Shown here piece after piece: positions 44,132 to 54,157 of a stretch of DNA of 64,000 nt. The stretch spans positions 868,001-932,000 of the forward strand of contig NZ_JAFIBW010000001.1 in NCBI RefSeq assembly GCF_017833295.1, in the 5' to 3' direction. The stretch is from Methylobacterium sp. PvR107. Its GTDB lineage: Bacteria; Pseudomonadota; Alphaproteobacteria; Rhizobiales; Beijerinckiaceae. Under the pieces are notes generated by a model, which was given only the letters and a program-made list of their open reading frames with translations, ran no database searches and had not been told where the DNA came from. Positions within the stretch are counted from its first letter, which is position 1. Every line of letters starts with the position of its first letter. A program made the position numbers and the translations under genes.

Positions 44132-45028
44132 TCAACCGGCGACGGCCACGTCCTCATTGCCCCGGTACGGGAGCACGCGATTGCGGCCGCCGCTCTTGGC
44201 CGCGTACAGCGCAAGGTCGGCGCGCTTGATCAGGGCTTCGACGCTGTCGCCGTCGGCCCAGCTGCTGACACCGAAACTGCAGGTCAGCCGGATCGCGCCC
44301 TTGCTGCCCGGGATCTCGAGCGCTTGAACGCCGACCCGGAGGCTTTCGGCGCGCGCGAGGGCCAGAGAGAGTCCGCAACCCGGCAGGAGGACAGCGAATT
44401 CCTCGCCGCCGAGGCGGCCAGCGATGCCGGCCCCCGCGATCAGATCGGCCACCGCTTTGATGGCGACATCCCCGACATCGTGCCCGTGCTCGTCGTTGAT
44501 CCGCTTGAAATGATCGATATCGAGCAGGATGGCCGAAACCCCGCCGGAACGCCGGCTCGGCTCCACAGCATTACGGGCGCGATTGAAGAAGGCACGCCGG
44601 TTGTAGGAACCGGTCAGCGGATCCGTCTCAGCCAGACGGATCAGTTCCTCCTGCATCGTGGTCAGGCGCTCGGCCGCCCTGAGCCGCGCGTTCAGCTCTT
44701 CGGCGCTTGGCGGCTTCTCGATGAAGTCGTCGGCACCACTGTCGAGCGCTTCGGCCAGGCTGCGGACGTTGCGCGCCGACGACATGGTGATGACATGCAG
44801 GGGGCCGCGCCCCTCGGCGAGGAGGCGTGCCGACCAGCAGAGCTCGAGCCCGCTGAGCGGCCGAACCTCAAGGCTCGTGATCAGGACCCGGATCGCCGGC
44901 GTCGCGGCGAGAAAGTCCAAGGCCTGCGCCGAATCCGTGAAGGCGTGCACGTCGTGACCGCGCGGCTCGATCAGCGAGGCGATGATCTGGAGCACGACGC
45001 GGCTCGAGTCGACGATGACGATCTGCAT
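44132..45028 (-). CDS. Diguanylate cyclase with degenerate receiver domain (REC-GGDEF)
   Basis: 298 residues. An N-terminal receiver-like domain (1-118) keeps Asp7 and Lys105 (FIEKPPS), but Ser52 (LITSLEVRPLSG) occupies the place of the phosphoacceptor Asp and the second acidic residue is Ser8. The GGDEF domain (about 130-298) has ILLDIDHFKRIND (metal Asp170) and an intact GGEEF at 207-211, so cyclic-di-GMP synthesis is expected. The RxxD inhibitory site is absent: the residues at that place are AGAG. A PleD-like architecture with one receiver lost. Its activation must be by something other than classic Asp phosphorylation. Confidence 0.9.
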   Translation of the reverse strand: MQIVIVDSSRVVLQIIASLIEPRGHDVHAFTDSAQALDFLAATPAIRVLITSLEVRPLSGLELCWSARLLAEGRGPLHVITMSSARNVRSLAEALDSGADDFIEKPPSAEELNARLRAAERLTTMQEELIRLAETDPLTGSYNRRAFFNRARNAVEPSRRSGGVSAILLDIDHFKRINDEHGHDVGDVAIKAVADLIAGAGIAGRLGGEEFAVLLPGCGLSLALARAESLRVGVQALEIPGSKGAIRLTCSFGVSSWADGDSVEALIKRADLALYAAKSGGRNRVLPYRGNEDVAVAG

Positions 45029-45101
45029 GGCGTGACCCGGGATTGATATCCGCGGTGTAAGCCGGAAGACTTAACCCACCCCAAACAGCCTGAATCTCTG
45101 G

Positions 45102-45458
45102 ATGAGCGCGGCCATAACCACACCCGACCAGCGCTATATCGTTGTCCGTGATCGACTTTGGCGGCGGACCGATCCCAGTTTGTCTCCGGAGCGGCGACAG
45201 GCGTTGATCGTACGGCTGATGGCGGCGCGGCGGGCCGTGAAGGCCGCCAAGCAGGCCGAGCGCGACAACGAAGCCGGTGCAGCGGACGCGCTGATCGCCG
45301 CCCGAGCGGAGGTCAATGCGGTCAAGATCGCGCTGGGCGAGCGCGGCCCGGTCTGGTGGCGGGACGGTGCGCCGGATCTCAACCGGCACATGGTCCACAC
45401 TACCCCTTATGCGGAATGGTACGCCGCGCTCAGCGCCGGGGAACCTGAACCGAGATGA
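45102..45458 (+). CDS. Conserved-looking hypothetical protein (118 aa)
   Basis: ATG start. DQRYIVVRDRLWRRTDPSLSPERRQALIVRLMAARRAVKAAK is a charged helical pair. It ends with GPVWWRDGAPDLNRHMVHTTPYAEWYAAL, a Trp/Tyr/His-rich motif that looks conserved. Cytoplasmic, function unknown. Its 3' end overlaps a convergent exported-protein gene by 29 bp. Confidence 0.75.
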   Translation: MSAAITTPDQRYIVVRDRLWRRTDPSLSPERRQALIVRLMAARRAVKAAKQAERDNEAGAADALIAARAEVNAVKIALGERGPVWWRDGAPDLNRHMVHTTPYAEWYAALSAGEPEPR

Positions 45459-45807
45459 TCTGAGGGCCGGAGGGCCGACCGCCAGCAGCCTCGCGCCCGC
45501 GGCGCGGTGCGGTCGAATCGCCAGCATTGATGACCGTCAGGGTCGGCTGCGCGGCTGGAGGCGCCGCGATGCCCGTGACCGTGGGGATCCCGTACGTGCC
45601 GTAGCTCCAGGGCGCGGGAACGATCTGGGTGGGGCGGGGCACCCGCGTCAGGGGCGCGCCGATATAGGTCCCGCGCACGAAGTTGCCGGCAAAGCCGTCC
45701 TCGCCGGCATAGGCCGGACCATAGGTATCGACATTGCGGAAGCCCTGGGCCGAAGCCGGGGCGGCGAGGAGCAGGGCGAGCAGTGCGAGGGTCGTGCGGG
45801 GTGCCAT
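45430..45807 (-). CDS. Exported hypothetical protein (125 aa)
   Basis: Signal peptide MAPRTTLALLALLLAAPASA, then QGFRNVDTYGPAYAGEDGFAGNFVRGTY and TRVPRPTQIVPAPWSYGTYGIPTVTG, rich in Gly, Tyr and Pro. The last residues (IISVQVPRR) form a strand-like end. Probably periplasmic. No family recognised. Convergent overlap with the preceding forward gene. Confidence 0.62.
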   Translation of the reverse strand: MAPRTTLALLALLLAAPASAQGFRNVDTYGPAYAGEDGFAGNFVRGTYIGAPLTRVPRPTQIVPAPWSYGTYGIPTVTGIAAPPAAQPTLTVINAGDSTAPRRGREAAGGRPSGPQIISVQVPRR

Positions 45808-45948
45808 GGCGCAGGCTCCGATGCGCGTCGGCGCGACCGGGTCGCGCGGGATGCTGGGGAACGAACCGGATCACCGGCCGTTCCGGCGTTCCAGCCGCGG
45901 AGAGTGCGTAAGGCGCGCTTCAGACCCTGCGGATCGCGGCCAGCCGAC

Positions 45949-46182
45949 TCAGCGGCAGGTGGTGATCCGCCGGACGACCCACCCCTCCCCTTCGATCCAG
46001 AGACGGCGGCGCGCCCGGCTGCAGGTCGCGTCATCGTCGCGCTCGACCACGGCGGCGGGATGAACCTGGGCGCCGGCCTGGGCGACCTTCGTCTCGGCCG
46101 GGGCTGTCGCCGCCTGGGCGGCCACGCTGGCAAGGAGAAGAGCGGCGCCGGCGACGCCGGCTGCGGACATACGGATCATCAT
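45949..46182 (-). CDS. Small exported protein with two cysteines (77 aa)
   Basis: ATG at 46182 (a second ATG follows immediately). Signal peptide MSAAGVAGAALLLASVAAQA is followed by an Ala/Val-rich linker. The C-terminal core, DDDATCSRARRRLWIEGEGWVVRRITTCR, has two cysteines flanking a beta hairpin, like other tiny periplasmic proteins of alphaproteobacteria. Function unknown. Confidence 0.6.
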   Translation of the reverse strand: MMIRMSAAGVAGAALLLASVAAQAATAPAETKVAQAGAQVHPAAVVERDDDATCSRARRRLWIEGEGWVVRRITTCR

Positions 46183-46418
46183 GGCGGGAAGTGCGCTCTG
46201 CGGCCGTGCTTGGGGATCGAACCTTGAATGCACGGGCGCCCAAAACGGTTTCATCGGCCGCGACAGATGGTGCGCCGCGGCACGTTCCTCGGTGCGACGC
46301 TTAGACTTCCGCGCGTTCACGGGTAAGGAGGAACAAAACCGGACACGACGGCGGCCGGAAGCCCCTGCACAGCGCCGCGAACGGGTGCGGCGCGGTTCGG
46401 TCCAACACGCAAGGGTTC

Positions 46419-47474
46419 ATGAGCAAGCCGAAGCCCCCGACCAACGCCCTCCTGACGCCGGAGAAGCGTGCCGAGGACGTCGATCAGACGATCCGTCCGC
46501 TGAGCCTGTCCGAGTTCATCGGCCAGCGGGCGGCGCGGGCGAACATGCAGATCTTCATCGAGGCGGCGAAGAAGACCGGGCAGGCCCTCGACCACGTGCT
46601 GTTCGTCGGCCCGCCGGGCCTGGGCAAGACCACGCTGGCCCAGATCGTGGCGCGCGAACTCGGTGTGAACTTCCGCTCGACCTCCGGGCCGGTGATCGCC
46701 AAGGCCGGGGATCTCGCCGCGCAGCTGACCAACCTCGACGAGCGCGACGTGCTGTTCATCGACGAGATCCACCGGCTCAACCCGGCGGTGGAGGAGATCC
46801 TCTACCCGGCCATGGAGGATTACCAGCTCGACCTGATCATCGGCGAGGGCCCGGCGGCGCGCTCGGTCAAGATCGAGCTGCCCAAGTTCACGCTGGTCGG
46901 CGCCACGACGCGCGCGGGGCTCCTGACCACGCCGCTGCGCGACCGGTTCGGGATCCCGATCCGGCTGGAATTCTACGAGATCGACGAGCTGGAGCAGATC
47001 GTGGCCCGCGGCGCGCGGGTGCTGGGCCTCGGCATGTCGGCGGAGGGCGCCAACGAGATCGCCCGGCGGGCGCGGGGCACGCCGCGGATCGCGGGGCGCC
47101 TGCTGCGGCGGGTGCGGGACTTTGCCATCGTGGCGGAGGCCGAGACGGTGACGCGGGCGATCGCCGACCGGGCGCTGAAGCTGCTGGACGTCGACGAGGC
47201 GGGTCTCGACGTGATGGACCGCAAGTACCTGAGCCTGATCGCGCGCTCGTTCGGGGGCGGGCCGGTGGGCATCGAGACGATCGGGGCGGCGTTGTCGGAG
47301 CCGCGCGACGCGATCGAGGACATCATCGAGCCCTACCTGATCCAGCGCGGCTTCGTGCAGCGCACCCCGCGCGGGCGCGTCCTCACCAGGCACGCCTACC
47401 GCCATATGGGCCTCGCCGTGCCGAGACGCGACGCGGGCGGGCAACTTGGGCTCCTCGACGACGAGGGAAACTGA
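46419..47474 (+). CDS. ruvB: Holliday junction branch migration helicase RuvB
   Basis: 351 residues. AAA+ motor with Walker [15 protein letters not shown], Walker [14 protein letters not shown], the sensor region in [22 protein letters not shown] and a C-terminal winged helix ([37 protein letters not shown]). Drives branch migration with RuvA and resolution with RuvC. ruvA and ruvC are not found upstream here. In many alphaproteobacteria ruvCAB precedes ybgC-tolQRAB; that order is partly kept here. Confidence 0.97.
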   Translation: MSKPKPPTNALLTPEKRAEDVDQTIRPLSLSEFIGQRAARANMQIFIEAAKKTGQALDHVLFVGPPGLGKTTLAQIVARELGVNFRSTSGPVIAKAGDLAAQLTNLDERDVLFIDEIHRLNPAVEEILYPAMEDYQLDLIIGEGPAARSVKIELPKFTLVGATTRAGLLTTPLRDRFGIPIRLEFYEIDELEQIVARGARVLGLGMSAEGANEIARRARGTPRIAGRLLRRVRDFAIVAEAETVTRAIADRALKLLDVDEAGLDVMDRKYLSLIARSFGGGPVGIETIGAALSEPRDAIEDIIEPYLIQRGFVQRTPRGRVLTRHAYRHMGLAVPRRDAGGQLGLLDDEGN

Positions 47475-47842
47475 GGCCCGAGACACGCTCATCCATGCAC
47501 TGAGATCGCTCCTGCGTTTCGCGTGTTTCATGGTCTGACCGCCGGGTTCCACCGCGCTTCGGTACAGGCGACGTACGACGCTTCGAATGTAACCGACTGC
47601 CGCGACGGCGATTTCTGGCGTAAGTGCCCGATAATATTGCCAAGCTTGTGACGGGATTGCAGCAAGAGTCGCCAGAGAGAATCTGCGATGTTCCATGGAA
47701 CAGTGCGAAAATGCGCCAGTTGTGAAGGCGACCGCGCTACGTCCGATTGGCGCGAGTGAGGCTGCCTGCATCGAGGCCCTGCCCCTCGGTTCGCGGCTGG
47801 TCTTCGTATTTCCAAGAACAACGTCAGGGATAAACTTCCGCC
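47475..47842. promoter_or_regulatory. Intergenic region with weak EcfG-like promoter candidate
   Basis: About 370 bp between ruvB and the DUF4142 gene, with a moderately AT-rich centre and no credible gene. GGAAC (47697-47701), 16 bp, then AGTT (47718-47721) approximates the EcfG consensus GGAAC-N16/17-cGTT and lies 120 bp before the DUF4142 start. The candidate is weak because the -10 element is imperfect. Confidence 0.3.
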
Positions 47843-48565
47843 ATGAAGAAGATGACGCTCGCCATTCTCGGCCTCTCGGCCGCTTTCACCGCGCCGGCCT
47901 TCGCGCAGGACGCGCTGCCGATCCGCGTGTCGCCGTTCGCCAACCAGGACGGTATCGGCGCCGCCGCGACCGAGACCCCGGCCTTCCGCGCCGAGGCGCT
48001 GCGTTCGGACGCCGCCAGCATCGAGGCGAGCCGCATCGCCCTGCAGCGGTCGCGCAACCCGCAGGTCCGCAACTACGCCAACCGCGTCCTGGTCGAGCGC
48101 AAGGCCACCACGGACGCGCTGCTGCCGCCGAACACCTCCCTGTCGCGCAACGGCTCGGTGGTCTCGGACAACCAGGGTATCCGCACCGACTTGAGCAACC
48201 CGGTCGGGTTGGTGCTCGCGCCGGTGACGATCGCGGCCAACATCGGCACCGGCATCGTCGGCGGCGCCCTCGGTGCGGTTGGCATCGTCGATAACAGCCC
48301 GGCCGAGCCGGGTCGCCGGGTGGCTCTCGGCGAGCGTGGCCAGGCGCGCCTCGCGCAGCTCCAGTCCGCCCCGAGGGGCCGCGCTTTCGACCGGACCTAT
48401 ATTGACCAGCAGGCTCGGTCCGATGCCCGGACCCTGGCGCTGTACGATTCCTACGCGAAGGCGGGTGACAACGCGCAGGGCCGTCGCTTCGCGAACGAAG
48501 CCCTGCCCTACATCGCCGACGAGCATGCCCACTCGGCGACCCTCGCTGCCCGCATCGGCGGCTGA
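47843..48565 (+). CDS. DUF4142-type periplasmic protein
   Basis: 240 residues. Signal peptide MKKMTLAILGLSAAFTAPAFA. The mature part is helical: PAFRAEALRSDAASIEASRIALQRSRNPQVRNYANRVLVERKATTD, later DRTYIDQQARSDARTLALYDSYAKAG and EALPYIADEHAHSATL, the ferritin-like helix pattern of DUF4142. A hydrophobic glycine-rich stretch (GLVLAPVTIAANIGTGIVGG, about 113-145) is inserted in the middle and could associate with membrane. Role unknown. It separates ruvB from ybgC. Confidence 0.8.
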   Translation: MKKMTLAILGLSAAFTAPAFAQDALPIRVSPFANQDGIGAAATETPAFRAEALRSDAASIEASRIALQRSRNPQVRNYANRVLVERKATTDALLPPNTSLSRNGSVVSDNQGIRTDLSNPVGLVLAPVTIAANIGTGIVGGALGAVGIVDNSPAEPGRRVALGERGQARLAQLQSAPRGRAFDRTYIDQQARSDARTLALYDSYAKAGDNAQGRRFANEALPYIADEHAHSATLAARIGG

Positions 48566-48659
48566 TCCGCGCGAGCCTCAGGGGATGTGAACGCGAGGGC
48601 CGCCTTCGGGCGGCTCTCGTCGTGTTGCGTCTGCGCCCGGCGCGCCGCTAAGGGAGCGC

Positions 48660-49130
48660 ATGACCGCAACAGAGCCCGCGAACGACGATCCGGCCAACGA
48701 GGGAGGGGCGCCGCATCGGCTGTCCGTGCGCGTCTACTACGAGGACACCGATTTCTCGGGCTTCGTCTATCATGCGAGCTATCTCCGGTTTCTCGAGCGG
48801 GGACGTACGGAATTGCTCCGCGACCTCGCTGGCGACCAGTCGGACCTTCACCGCGAGGCGCGCGGCCTCGTCTTCGTGGTGCGTCGGATGAGCCTGGATT
48901 TCATCCGTCCGGCCCGGATGGACGATCTGCTGACGATCCTCACCCGCACGCGCGTCCTGCGCGGCGCCTCGATGCAACTGGCGCAGGAGGTTCGCCGCGG
49001 CGGCGAATGTCTCGTGGCCGCGGAGGTGACGGTTGCCTGCGTGCGCGACGGCCGCGCGGTCCGCCTGCCGGATGGCCTGCGCCAGCGCTTCGCGTCCGCC
49101 TCGGCCGATCAGCTGTCAGCCGGACCGTGA
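48660..49130 (+). CDS. ybgC: Tol-Pal-associated acyl-CoA thioesterase YbgC
   Basis: 156 residues with GGGAG upstream. Hotdog fold: VRVYYEDTDFSGFVYHASYLRFLERGRTELL carries the catalytic Asp and His positions. Family members usually read DTDxxGVVYHxNYL; here SGF replaces the glycine-rich turn. Hydrolyses short acyl-CoA or acyl-ACP near the inner membrane. It normally heads the tol-pal operon, but here a reverse-strand aldolase lies between it and tolQ. The 3' end overlaps that aldolase by 15 bp. Confidence 0.92.
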   Translation: MTATEPANDDPANEGGAPHRLSVRVYYEDTDFSGFVYHASYLRFLERGRTELLRDLAGDQSDLHREARGLVFVVRRMSLDFIRPARMDDLLTILTRTRVLRGASMQLAQEVRRGGECLVAAEVTVACVRDGRAVRLPDGLRQRFASASADQLSAGP

Positions 49131-49904
49131 CGGATCGGCCTCGCGCAGCACCCGGGCGAAGGCGTTGATGATCGTCATCGCATCGTACTCGACCGATACG
49201 AGCTGATAGCCCATTCCGACCATCTCCCGCGCCCGTGCGGGCGACGGCGCGAAGGCGCAAGGAATCTTCCCCGCCGCCCGCGTCGTGCGCGCGATCTCCG
49301 CGAGGGCGGCGCTGACCGCAGCGCCGAGCGGATCGAAGGCCGTGCCCTTCGAGAGCGCGATCGACAGATCGGCGGGACCGACCAGCACGCCGTCGATCCC
49401 CGGCACGGCCAGGATCGCCTGGAGATCCGCGATCGCACCCTCGGTCTCGCACATGGCGATCGTCAGGGCGCGCTCATTGGCCTCCGCGAGGTACGCGGAG
49501 CTGTCTCGGAGACCCGACAACCACATGGCGCGGTCCGGCCCCCAGCTGCGCTGGCCGACCGGCGGAAATTTCGCGGCGGCGGCAAGCGCCTGGGCGTCAG
49601 CCACCGTGTTGATCATCGGGGCGACGATCCCGGCGGCACCCGCGTCGAGCATGCGTGAGACCATGGCGAAGTCGCCCACCGGCACGCGCACCAGGGTCGA
49701 TTTTCCGGCGAGGGCAACCTCGGTGATCGCGGCGCAGCAGGATCGGTAGTCGTAGCTCCCGTGCTGCTGATCCAGGAGCACCGCGTCGAAGCCGGCCCGC
49801 GCCAGCGCGCCCGCGACCAAGGGGTCCGCGATCATGGACCAGCCCAGGAACCGTGCCGGTCCGGTGGGCAGCAATTCGGGCAGATTGGGAACGGGGAGGG
49901 TCAT
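49116..49904 (-). CDS. HpcH/HpaI-family class II aldolase (citrate-lyase-beta-like)
   Basis: 262 residues, ATG start with GGGGAGGG just upstream. TIM barrel with FLGWSMIADPLVAGALARAGFDAVLLDQQHG, GAAGIVAPMINTVADAQALAAAAKFPPVGQRSWGP, and a metal-binding pattern of Glu (CETEGAIADL) and Asp (GVLVGPADLSIAL). It cleaves 2-keto-3-deoxy or 4-hydroxy-2-oxo acids with a divalent metal. No catabolic genes are adjacent, so the substrate is open. It lies on the opposite strand between ybgC and tolQ. Confidence 0.88.
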   Translation of the reverse strand: MTLPVPNLPELLPTGPARFLGWSMIADPLVAGALARAGFDAVLLDQQHGSYDYRSCCAAITEVALAGKSTLVRVPVGDFAMVSRMLDAGAAGIVAPMINTVADAQALAAAAKFPPVGQRSWGPDRAMWLSGLRDSSAYLAEANERALTIAMCETEGAIADLQAILAVPGIDGVLVGPADLSIALSKGTAFDPLGAAVSAALAEIARTTRAAGKIPCAFAPSPARAREMVGMGYQLVSVEYDAMTIINAFARVLREADPSRSG

Positions 49905-50209
49905 GCGGTCCTGCGTGTTTCAGGGCTCGCGACTCGGCGCCGCTGGCCGGGACCTTAGCGGACGCGGTTTCGACGGGTCCAGCCTGCTGCCCCTGTTCGA
50001 ACAGCGGGACGCCTCAGGATCGCCGGGATCGAAACCGATCCTTAACCCTGTCGCGCCCTTAACGGAGGCGGTGCGGCGGCGAGACATCGCGGGCCCAGCG
50101 GCCCTTACTTTCGACAGATTCGCGGGCGACAGCGTTGATATCGCTCACGTATCCGGCGGACGCGGGCCTCGCCCGGCGCATCGCGATCCGGAGCAGGAGA
50201 CCTCGACGG
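49905..50209. other. Upstream region of tolQ
   Basis: About 300 bp between the start of the reverse-strand aldolase and tolQ, so it must hold promoters for both. CCTTAAC is repeated at 50040-50046 and 50057-50063 (17 bp apart). GCAGGAGA at about 50193-50200 is the tolQ ribosome binding site. Nothing else is recognised. Confidence 0.4.
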
Positions 50210-50926
<717 letters not shown>

Positions 50927-50950
50927 AGCTGATCCGGAGGAGACAGGTCC

Positions 50951-51397
50951 ATGGGTATGGCAGCGGGTGCGTCTCAGGGCGGAAAGCGCCGCCGACGGCG
51001 GAGCCGCCGCGGCGGTCCGATCAACGAGATCAACATGACGCCGTTCATCGACGTCGTGCTGGTGCTCCTGATCATCTTCATGGTCGCCGCGCCGATGATG
51101 ACCGTGGGCGTTCCCCTCGACCTGCCGCAGTCGAAGGCGTCGCCGCTCAATTCCGACGTGAAGCCGATCACCCTGTCGATCCGGCAGACCGGGCAGGTCT
51201 TCCTCGGCGAGGACGAACTCACCGACGAGTCGATCGTCCCCAAGCTCAACGAAACCGCCAAGACCGGGACCGAGGAGCGCGTGTTCGTGCGCGGCGACAA
51301 GCGTGTCGATTACGGCCGCGTCGCGCAGGTGATGGCGATCGTGACCGGCGGCGGCTTCAAGAAGGTCGCCCTCGTGACCGAGCCTGAGCATCAGTAG
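50951..51397 (+). CDS. tolR: Tol-Pal system protein TolR (ExbD/TolR family)
   Basis: 148 residues. An Arg-rich cytoplasmic start (KRRRRRSRRGG) precedes INEINMTPFIDVVLVLLIIFMVAAP, where the transmembrane Asp of the proton path (FIDVVLVLL) is conserved. The periplasmic domain follows with FLGEDELTDES and ERVFVRGDKRVDYGRVAQVM. GGAGGAGACAGG upstream of the ATG is a strong ribosome binding site. Partner of TolQ. Confidence 0.95.
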   Translation: MGMAAGASQGGKRRRRRSRRGGPINEINMTPFIDVVLVLLIIFMVAAPMMTVGVPLDLPQSKASPLNSDVKPITLSIRQTGQVFLGEDELTDESIVPKLNETAKTGTEERVFVRGDKRVDYGRVAQVMAIVTGGGFKKVALVTEPEHQ

Positions 51398-51407
51398 GGC
51401 CTGGATC

Positions 51408-52748
51408 GTGGAGTTCCGCTTCGACCGCAAGGAACCGGGTGTCTGGATCTCCGCCGGCACCCATGTCGCGCTGCTCGGGCTGGCCCTGTTCAGCGTCGCC
51501 GCCCCGGCCCTGCCCGAGGCGCAGGAGGGCGTGCCCGTCGAGGTGATCACCGAGAACCAGTTCTCCGAGATCACCAAGGGCGAGCGGCAGGCCGACAAGC
51601 CGATGCCGAACGCGACCTCGCGGGCCGACCGCAAGGCCGAGAAGGTCGAGGATCGCGAGCCCGAGAATTCCAAGACCGACGCGCCCACCGCCCCGACCCG
51701 CACGGCCGAGATGAAGCTCGCCAACGCGGAGGAGATGCCGCTGCGCAGCGAGCCGGACCCGCAGGAGGTGGCGCAGGCCGCCAAGGCCGCGCAGGAGAAG
51801 CGCGACGCCGAGAAGGCGGCCGAGAAGGCCGCCAAGGCCGCGGCTGAGAAGGCGGCTGCCGAGAAGGCCGCCGAAAAGGCTGCGGCCGCCAAGGCGGAGG
51901 CGAAGGCCAAAGCCGAGGCTGTCGCGAAGGCCGAGACCGAGAAGCGCGAGCAGCTCGAGAAGCTGATCGAGAAGCAGGAGGCCGAAGCCGAGGCCGCCGC
52001 CCAGAAGGCCGCCGCGAAGGCGAAGGCCGAGGCCGCCGCCAAGGCTGAGGCTGTGAAGGAAGCGGCCAAGAAGGCCGCCGACGCCAAAGCCAAGGCCGAA
52101 GCCGAGCGTCAGAAGGAACTCGCCGAGGCGAAGGCCGAGGCCGAGCGGGAGAAGGCCGAGGCCGCCGCGAAGGCCAAGGCAGATGCCGCGAAGGCTGAAG
52201 CGGCCGCCAAGGCCGAGGCCGCCGCCAAGGCGAAGGCCAAGGCCATGGCGGACGCGAAGGCGAAGGCCGACGGCGAGGCCAAGGCGCGCAAGCAGGCCGA
52301 GCTCGCCAACAAGTTCAACGCGGGCGACATCCGCTCGATGCTCGCCTCGAAGGCGCCGTCGCAATCGACTGGCGCCACCGGACAGGCCGTGCAAAAGGTG
52401 GCGGCCCTGGGCGCCGCGACCGGCAATGCCCAGCGCCTGTCGCCGTCGCTGCGCGACGCCCTGGTCGGCCTGCTGCAGCAGCAGATCGAGCGGTGCTACT
52501 CGGCGCCCCCCGGCGCGGCTCAGGGCGTGGTCCTGCCGGTTCTCGACATCCGTCTGAACCCGAACGGCTCGCTCAGCACCGAGCCGCGGATCATGCGCGG
52601 CGGGGCGAGCGCGGTGGATCAGTCGATCGCGCAGGCCGCGCTCCGGGCGGTCCGCCGCTGCGCGCCGTACAACATTCCGGCCACCTATGCGCCGTACTAC
52701 AATGACTGGAAGGCCATCAACGCGGAGTTCGAGTTCACGGCGACCTGA
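51408..52748 (+). CDS. tolA: Tol-Pal system protein TolA
   Basis: 446 residues from GTG, ten bases after tolR. The N-terminal anchor helix (about 12-30) follows FRFDRKEPGVW-like basic residues. The long Ala/Lys/Glu coiled coil (about 115-300) spans the periplasm. The C-terminal domain (about 345-446) has LLQQQIERCYSAPPGA and SLSTEPRIMRGG, with two cysteines (QIERCYS and VRRCAPYN), the TolA-III fold that contacts TolB/Pal. Length and architecture are ordinary; the sequence between anchor and coil is family-variable. Confidence 0.93.
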   Translation: MEFRFDRKEPGVWISAGTHVALLGLALFSVAAPALPEAQEGVPVEVITENQFSEITKGERQADKPMPNATSRADRKAEKVEDREPENSKTDAPTAPTRTAEMKLANAEEMPLRSEPDPQEVAQAAKAAQEKRDAEKAAEKAAKAAAEKAAAEKAAEKAAAAKAEAKAKAEAVAKAETEKREQLEKLIEKQEAEAEAAAQKAAAKAKAEAAAKAEAVKEAAKKAADAKAKAEAERQKELAEAKAEAEREKAEAAAKAKADAAKAEAAAKAEAAAKAKAKAMADAKAKADGEAKARKQAELANKFNAGDIRSMLASKAPSQSTGATGQAVQKVAALGAATGNAQRLSPSLRDALVGLLQQQIERCYSAPPGAAQGVVLPVLDIRLNPNGSLSTEPRIMRGGASAVDQSIAQAALRAVRRCAPYNIPATYAPYYNDWKAINAEFEFTAT

Positions 52749-52814
52749 GGTCTTCCAGCCGCTGTCGAGCCGTCCCCGCGCCCTCGTCTGATCGTCACTC
52801 GGATCCGACCCACC

Positions 52815-54152
52815 ATGCTGAACACGTCTTCCGTCGGGCGCCGCCCGACGTCCTATGCCGCGCGCCTGATCGCGCTCCTCGTGATGCTGACGGGCTTCCT
52901 GGCAGGGCCTGCGCAGGCGCAGCTGCAGCTGCGCATCGGCGGCGGCAACTTCCAGCCGATGCCGATCGCCATCGCGGATTTCGGCGGCGACCCGAGCCTT
53001 GCGGGCCTCGTCTCCGGCGTGGTCACCAATGACCTGCGCCGCTCCGGCTACTTCACGCCCCTCGACCATGCCCGCTTCCCGGAGCAGCCGAATTTTGACG
53101 CGGCGCCCAATTTCGAGAAGTGGCGCGCCACCGGCATCCAGGGGCTGGTCACCGGCCGCGTCGTCCGCGACGGCGGCCGGGTCAAGGTCGAGTTCCGGCT
53201 CTGGGACGTCACCTCCGGCCAGCAGATGACCGGCCAGCAATACGGCACCGATTCCGCCAATGCCCGGCGCGCCGGCCACCTGATCTCCGACGCGGTCTAC
53301 ACCAAGATCACCGGTCTCGGACCGTGGTTCGACAGCCGCATCGCCTTCGTCGATGAGACCGGCCCGAAGGAGAACCGCCGCAAGCGCCTGATGGTCATGG
53401 ATCAGGACGGCGCCAACGTCCGGGCCATCACCAGCGGCGAGATGTCGATCGTCGCGCCGCGCTACTCGCCGGCCACGCAGGACATCGCCTTCATGGCTCA
53501 GGCCACCGGCCACCAGCCGCGGGTGCAGGTGATCAACCTGGAAACCGGTTCGCGCCAAGCGCTGGGCAACGTCGATTCGATGAGCGCGAGCCCGCGCTTC
53601 TCGCCGGACGGGCGCAAGATCGTCATGAGCGTGCAGCAGGGCGGCAACGCCGACATCGTGACGATGGACATCGTCTCGAAGGCCCAGCACGCGATCACCA
53701 GCGGCATGGCGATCGATACCTCGCCGACCTACGCGCCGGACGGCGCGCAGATCGCGTTCGAGTCCGATCGCGGCGGCTCGCAGCAGGTCTACGTGATGGG
53801 CGCGGATGGCTCGAACCCGCACCGGATCACCTTCGGCGCAGGCTCGGCGTCGCAGCCGGCCTGGTCGCCGCGCGGCGACCTGATCGCCTATACGCGCCAG
53901 CGCAACGGCGGCTTCGCCATCTGCGTGTCGAAGCCCGACGGCTCCGGCGAGCGCGTCCTCACCGAGGGCTTCCACAACGAGGGTCCGACCTTCGCGCCGA
54001 ACGGCCAGTACGTTTTGTTCTTCCGCGATCCCGGTGGCCAGGGCGGCGGCAAGCTGTTCATGGTCGACATCACCGGCAAGGTGGAGCAACCGGTGCCGAC
54101 GCCCGCCTACGCCTCCGACCCGACCTGGTCGCCGCTTCTCGCGGGCCGCTGA
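52815..54152 (+). CDS. tolB: Tol-Pal system periplasmic protein TolB
   Basis: 445 residues. Signal peptide (about 1-38, ending AQA), then an N-terminal alpha/beta domain (FQPMPIAIADFGGDPSL) and a six-bladed WD40-like beta propeller with repeated SPDG motifs (ASPRFSPDGRKIVMS, TYAPDGAQIAFESDRGGSQQVYVM, TFAPNGQYVLFF). It binds Pal and TolA in the periplasm. Pal normally follows, but no pal gene is present downstream; a reverse-strand MFS gene comes next. Confidence 0.96.
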   Translation: MLNTSSVGRRPTSYAARLIALLVMLTGFLAGPAQAQLQLRIGGGNFQPMPIAIADFGGDPSLAGLVSGVVTNDLRRSGYFTPLDHARFPEQPNFDAAPNFEKWRATGIQGLVTGRVVRDGGRVKVEFRLWDVTSGQQMTGQQYGTDSANARRAGHLISDAVYTKITGLGPWFDSRIAFVDETGPKENRRKRLMVMDQDGANVRAITSGEMSIVAPRYSPATQDIAFMAQATGHQPRVQVINLETGSRQALGNVDSMSASPRFSPDGRKIVMSVQQGGNADIVTMDIVSKAQHAITSGMAIDTSPTYAPDGAQIAFESDRGGSQQVYVMGADGSNPHRITFGAGSASQPAWSPRGDLIAYTRQRNGGFAICVSKPDGSGERVLTEGFHNEGPTFAPNGQYVLFFRDPGGQGGGKLFMVDITGKVEQPVPTPAYASDPTWSPLLAGR

Positions 54153-54157
54153 GCGGC

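Noticed and set aside
50040..50063. Paired TTAAC motifs before tolQ as a CtrA site
   Set aside because: The two TTAA elements start 17 bp apart, not the 11 bp required by TTAA-N7-TTAA.
51408..52748. Possible low-complexity repeat or phase-variable tract in tolA
   Set aside because: The Ala/Lys/Glu repeats encode the normal TolA coiled coil and the codons vary, so there is no tandem DNA repeat suited to slippage.
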